DNA of 5,902 nt, taken from positions 1 through 5,902 of the forward strand of contig JAAZUZ010000103.1 in the NCBI GenBank assembly GCA_018623875.1, written 5' to 3'. Positions 4,768-5,902 of the stretch are shown one piece after another (the stretch's first letter is position 1; each line of letters opens with the position of its first letter). Below the pieces are notes generated by a model. That model was not told the origin of the DNA, searched no databases, and was given only the letters and a program-made list of their open reading frames with translations. A program made the position numbers and the translations under genes. The DNA comes from Synechococcus sp. HW_metabat.21. Lineage in GTDB: Bacteria; Cyanobacteriota; Cyanobacteriia; PCC-6307; Cyanobiaceae.

Positions 4768-5902
4768 ATGCCCGCCAAGCTGCCCATGCGCGAGACCGTC
4801 GGGATGGCCTTGGCCACCCTGAAGGCCAATCGTCTGCGTTCGATGCTGACGATGCTGGGCATCGTCATCGGCAATGCCTCCGTGATCACCCTGGTGGGTG
4901 TTGGTCGCGGAGCCCAAAACCTCGCCGAAGGGCAGTTGAACACCCTGGGGGCCAACGTCCTCTTCGTGGTGCCGGGAAACAACGACAGCCGTCGCCGTGG
5001 GATCGACTTCCCAAAAACCTTGGTTCTCGAGGATGCGGAGGCCATTGCTGAGCAGGTCCCGAGTGTCCGCCGGGTCGTTCCTCAGATCACGCTGAGCGCC
5101 GTTCTTCAGGCGGGAGCCAAAAGTGCCAGTGCCACCGTCTCCGGCATCAACCCTGCCTTCCTGACGGTTCGTCGTTTTGAAGTGGCCCGCGGTCGCTTCA
5201 TCGACCAGCGGGACATGGACGGGGCCCGCAATGTCGTCGTCATTGGCCCTGATCTCAAGCAGAAGCTGCTGCCCTCAGGCTCCGCCATCGGGCAACGGAT
5301 CCGCATTCGCAACCAGGGATTTGAAGTCATCGGTGTGATGGCTCCCAAGGGAGCCGTCTTCGGACAGAACCAGGACGAGGCCGCCTATATCCCGTTGACC
5401 ACGATGGTCAGCAAGCTCTCCGGCCGAGATCCCACCTATGGAGTCAGCCTGAACTTCATCAGCGTGGAAGCCGTTGACGAGGCCAGCACCGGCGCTGCCA
5501 AGTTCCAGATCACGAACCTGCTTCGACAGCGGCACAACATTCTTCGAGAGGACGACTTTGCGGTTCGCTCTCAAAAAGATGCCCTGTCGATCGTGGGCAC
5601 GATTACCGGCGGTCTGACCTTGATGTTGGCGGCCATTGGCGCGATCTCGCTACTCGTGGGTGGCATCGGGATCATGAACATCATGTTGGTCTCGGTCAGT
5701 GAACGGACCTCAGAAATCGGACTGCGCAAGGCGATCGGGGCCCGTAGCAGTGATGTCCTCAGTCAGTTCCTTGTTGAAGCACTGGTGCTCTCCACCCTCG
5801 GCGGACTGATCGGCAGCGGCTTGGGCCTCTCCGCGATTGCGATCGTGGCGGCCGTCTCGCCTCTGCCCGCCGCCATTGGTGGCAGCAGCGTGATGGTGAC
5901 CA
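4768..5902 (+). CDS. MacB-type ABC transporter permease, 3'-truncated by window edge
   Basis: The frame is open from the ATG to the window end, giving 378 residues of a protein usually about 400-410 long. It is the membrane subunit of a MacB/FtsX-fold ABC exporter, a class that moves peptides, lipids or drugs outward or drives periplasmic machinery by mechanotransmission. A first membrane segment (about 24-45) carries LRSMLTMLGIVIGNASVI. A large periplasmic domain spans about 46-272, including GINPAFLTVRRFEVARGRFI. A second segment (about 276-308) contains GGIGIMNIML, followed by the cytoplasmic coupling motif ERTSEIGLRKAIGA (312-325). A third begins near 333; the fourth would lie outside. 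There is no ATPase domain, so a separate ATP-binding partner is expected, perhaps downstream. The substrate cannot be told. ATG 4786 (residue 7) is an alternative start. It is 24 bases from pyk with no terminator between, so readthrough is likely. Confidence 0.93.
   Translation, partial: MPAKLPMRETVGMALATLKANRLRSMLTMLGIVIGNASVITLVGVGRGAQNLAEGQLNTLGANVLFVVPGNNDSRRRGIDFPKTLVLEDAEAIAEQVPSVRRVVPQITLSAVLQAGAKSASATVSGINPAFLTVRRFEVARGRFIDQRDMDGARNVVVIGPDLKQKLLPSGSAIGQRIRIRNQGFEVIGVMAPKGAVFGQNQDEAAYIPLTTMVSKLSGRDPTYGVSLNFISVEAVDEASTGAAKFQITNLLRQRHNILREDDFAVRSQKDALSIVGTITGGLTLMLAAIGAISLLVGGIGIMNIMLVSVSERTSEIGLRKAIGARSSDVLSQFLVEALVLSTLGGLIGSGLGLSAIAIVAAVSPLPAAIGGSSVMVT

Overview
The window looks like ordinary chromosomal DNA of a GC-rich unicellular cyanobacterium, most likely a Synechococcus or Cyanobium-type picocyanobacterium. 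This is judged from protein character: a cyanobacterial-type ScpB, a Ycf19/YlmG-like YggT protein, and a short pyruvate kinase with K+-independent signature residues. Gene spacing is very tight. I found no perfect copy of the HIP1 octamer (GCGATCGC), which fits a picocyanobacterium more than a freshwater HIP1-rich strain. No species can be assigned from sequence alone. I see no tRNA, rRNA, CRISPR array, insertion sequence or prophage gene.

The layout has three blocks. Block 1 (1-2371, + strand) is the 3' part of ilvA (threonine ammonia-lyase, isoleucine synthesis; first ~70 codons lie outside the window), then scpB (chromosome condensation) and a small YggT-family membrane protein gene. All run in the same direction with gaps of 31 and 42 bases. 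Block 2 (2368-3225, - strand) is a two-gene unit: a small MazG-type nucleotide pyrophosphohydrolase followed 18 bases later by an exported protein of unknown function with an FxLyD-like core. This unit converges on block 1, and the two stop codons share one CTAG tetranucleotide. Block 3 (3286 to the end, + strand) is pyk, divergent from mazG across a 60-base gap, followed 24 bases later by a MacB-type ABC transporter permease that runs off the right edge.

The genes do not form one obvious pathway. IlvA and Pyk are both central or amino-acid metabolism. ScpB and the YlmG-type protein both relate to nucleoid organisation or distribution, so their adjacency may be meaningful. MazG is a nucleotide-pool housekeeping enzyme. 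The features that go beyond routine annotation are an 18-bp perfect palindrome inside the exported-protein gene, a hairpin-forming inverted repeat in the mazG/pyk divergent region, the shared CTAG stop, and the K+-independent residue signature in pyruvate kinase. I do not see a convincing new multi-gene system here.
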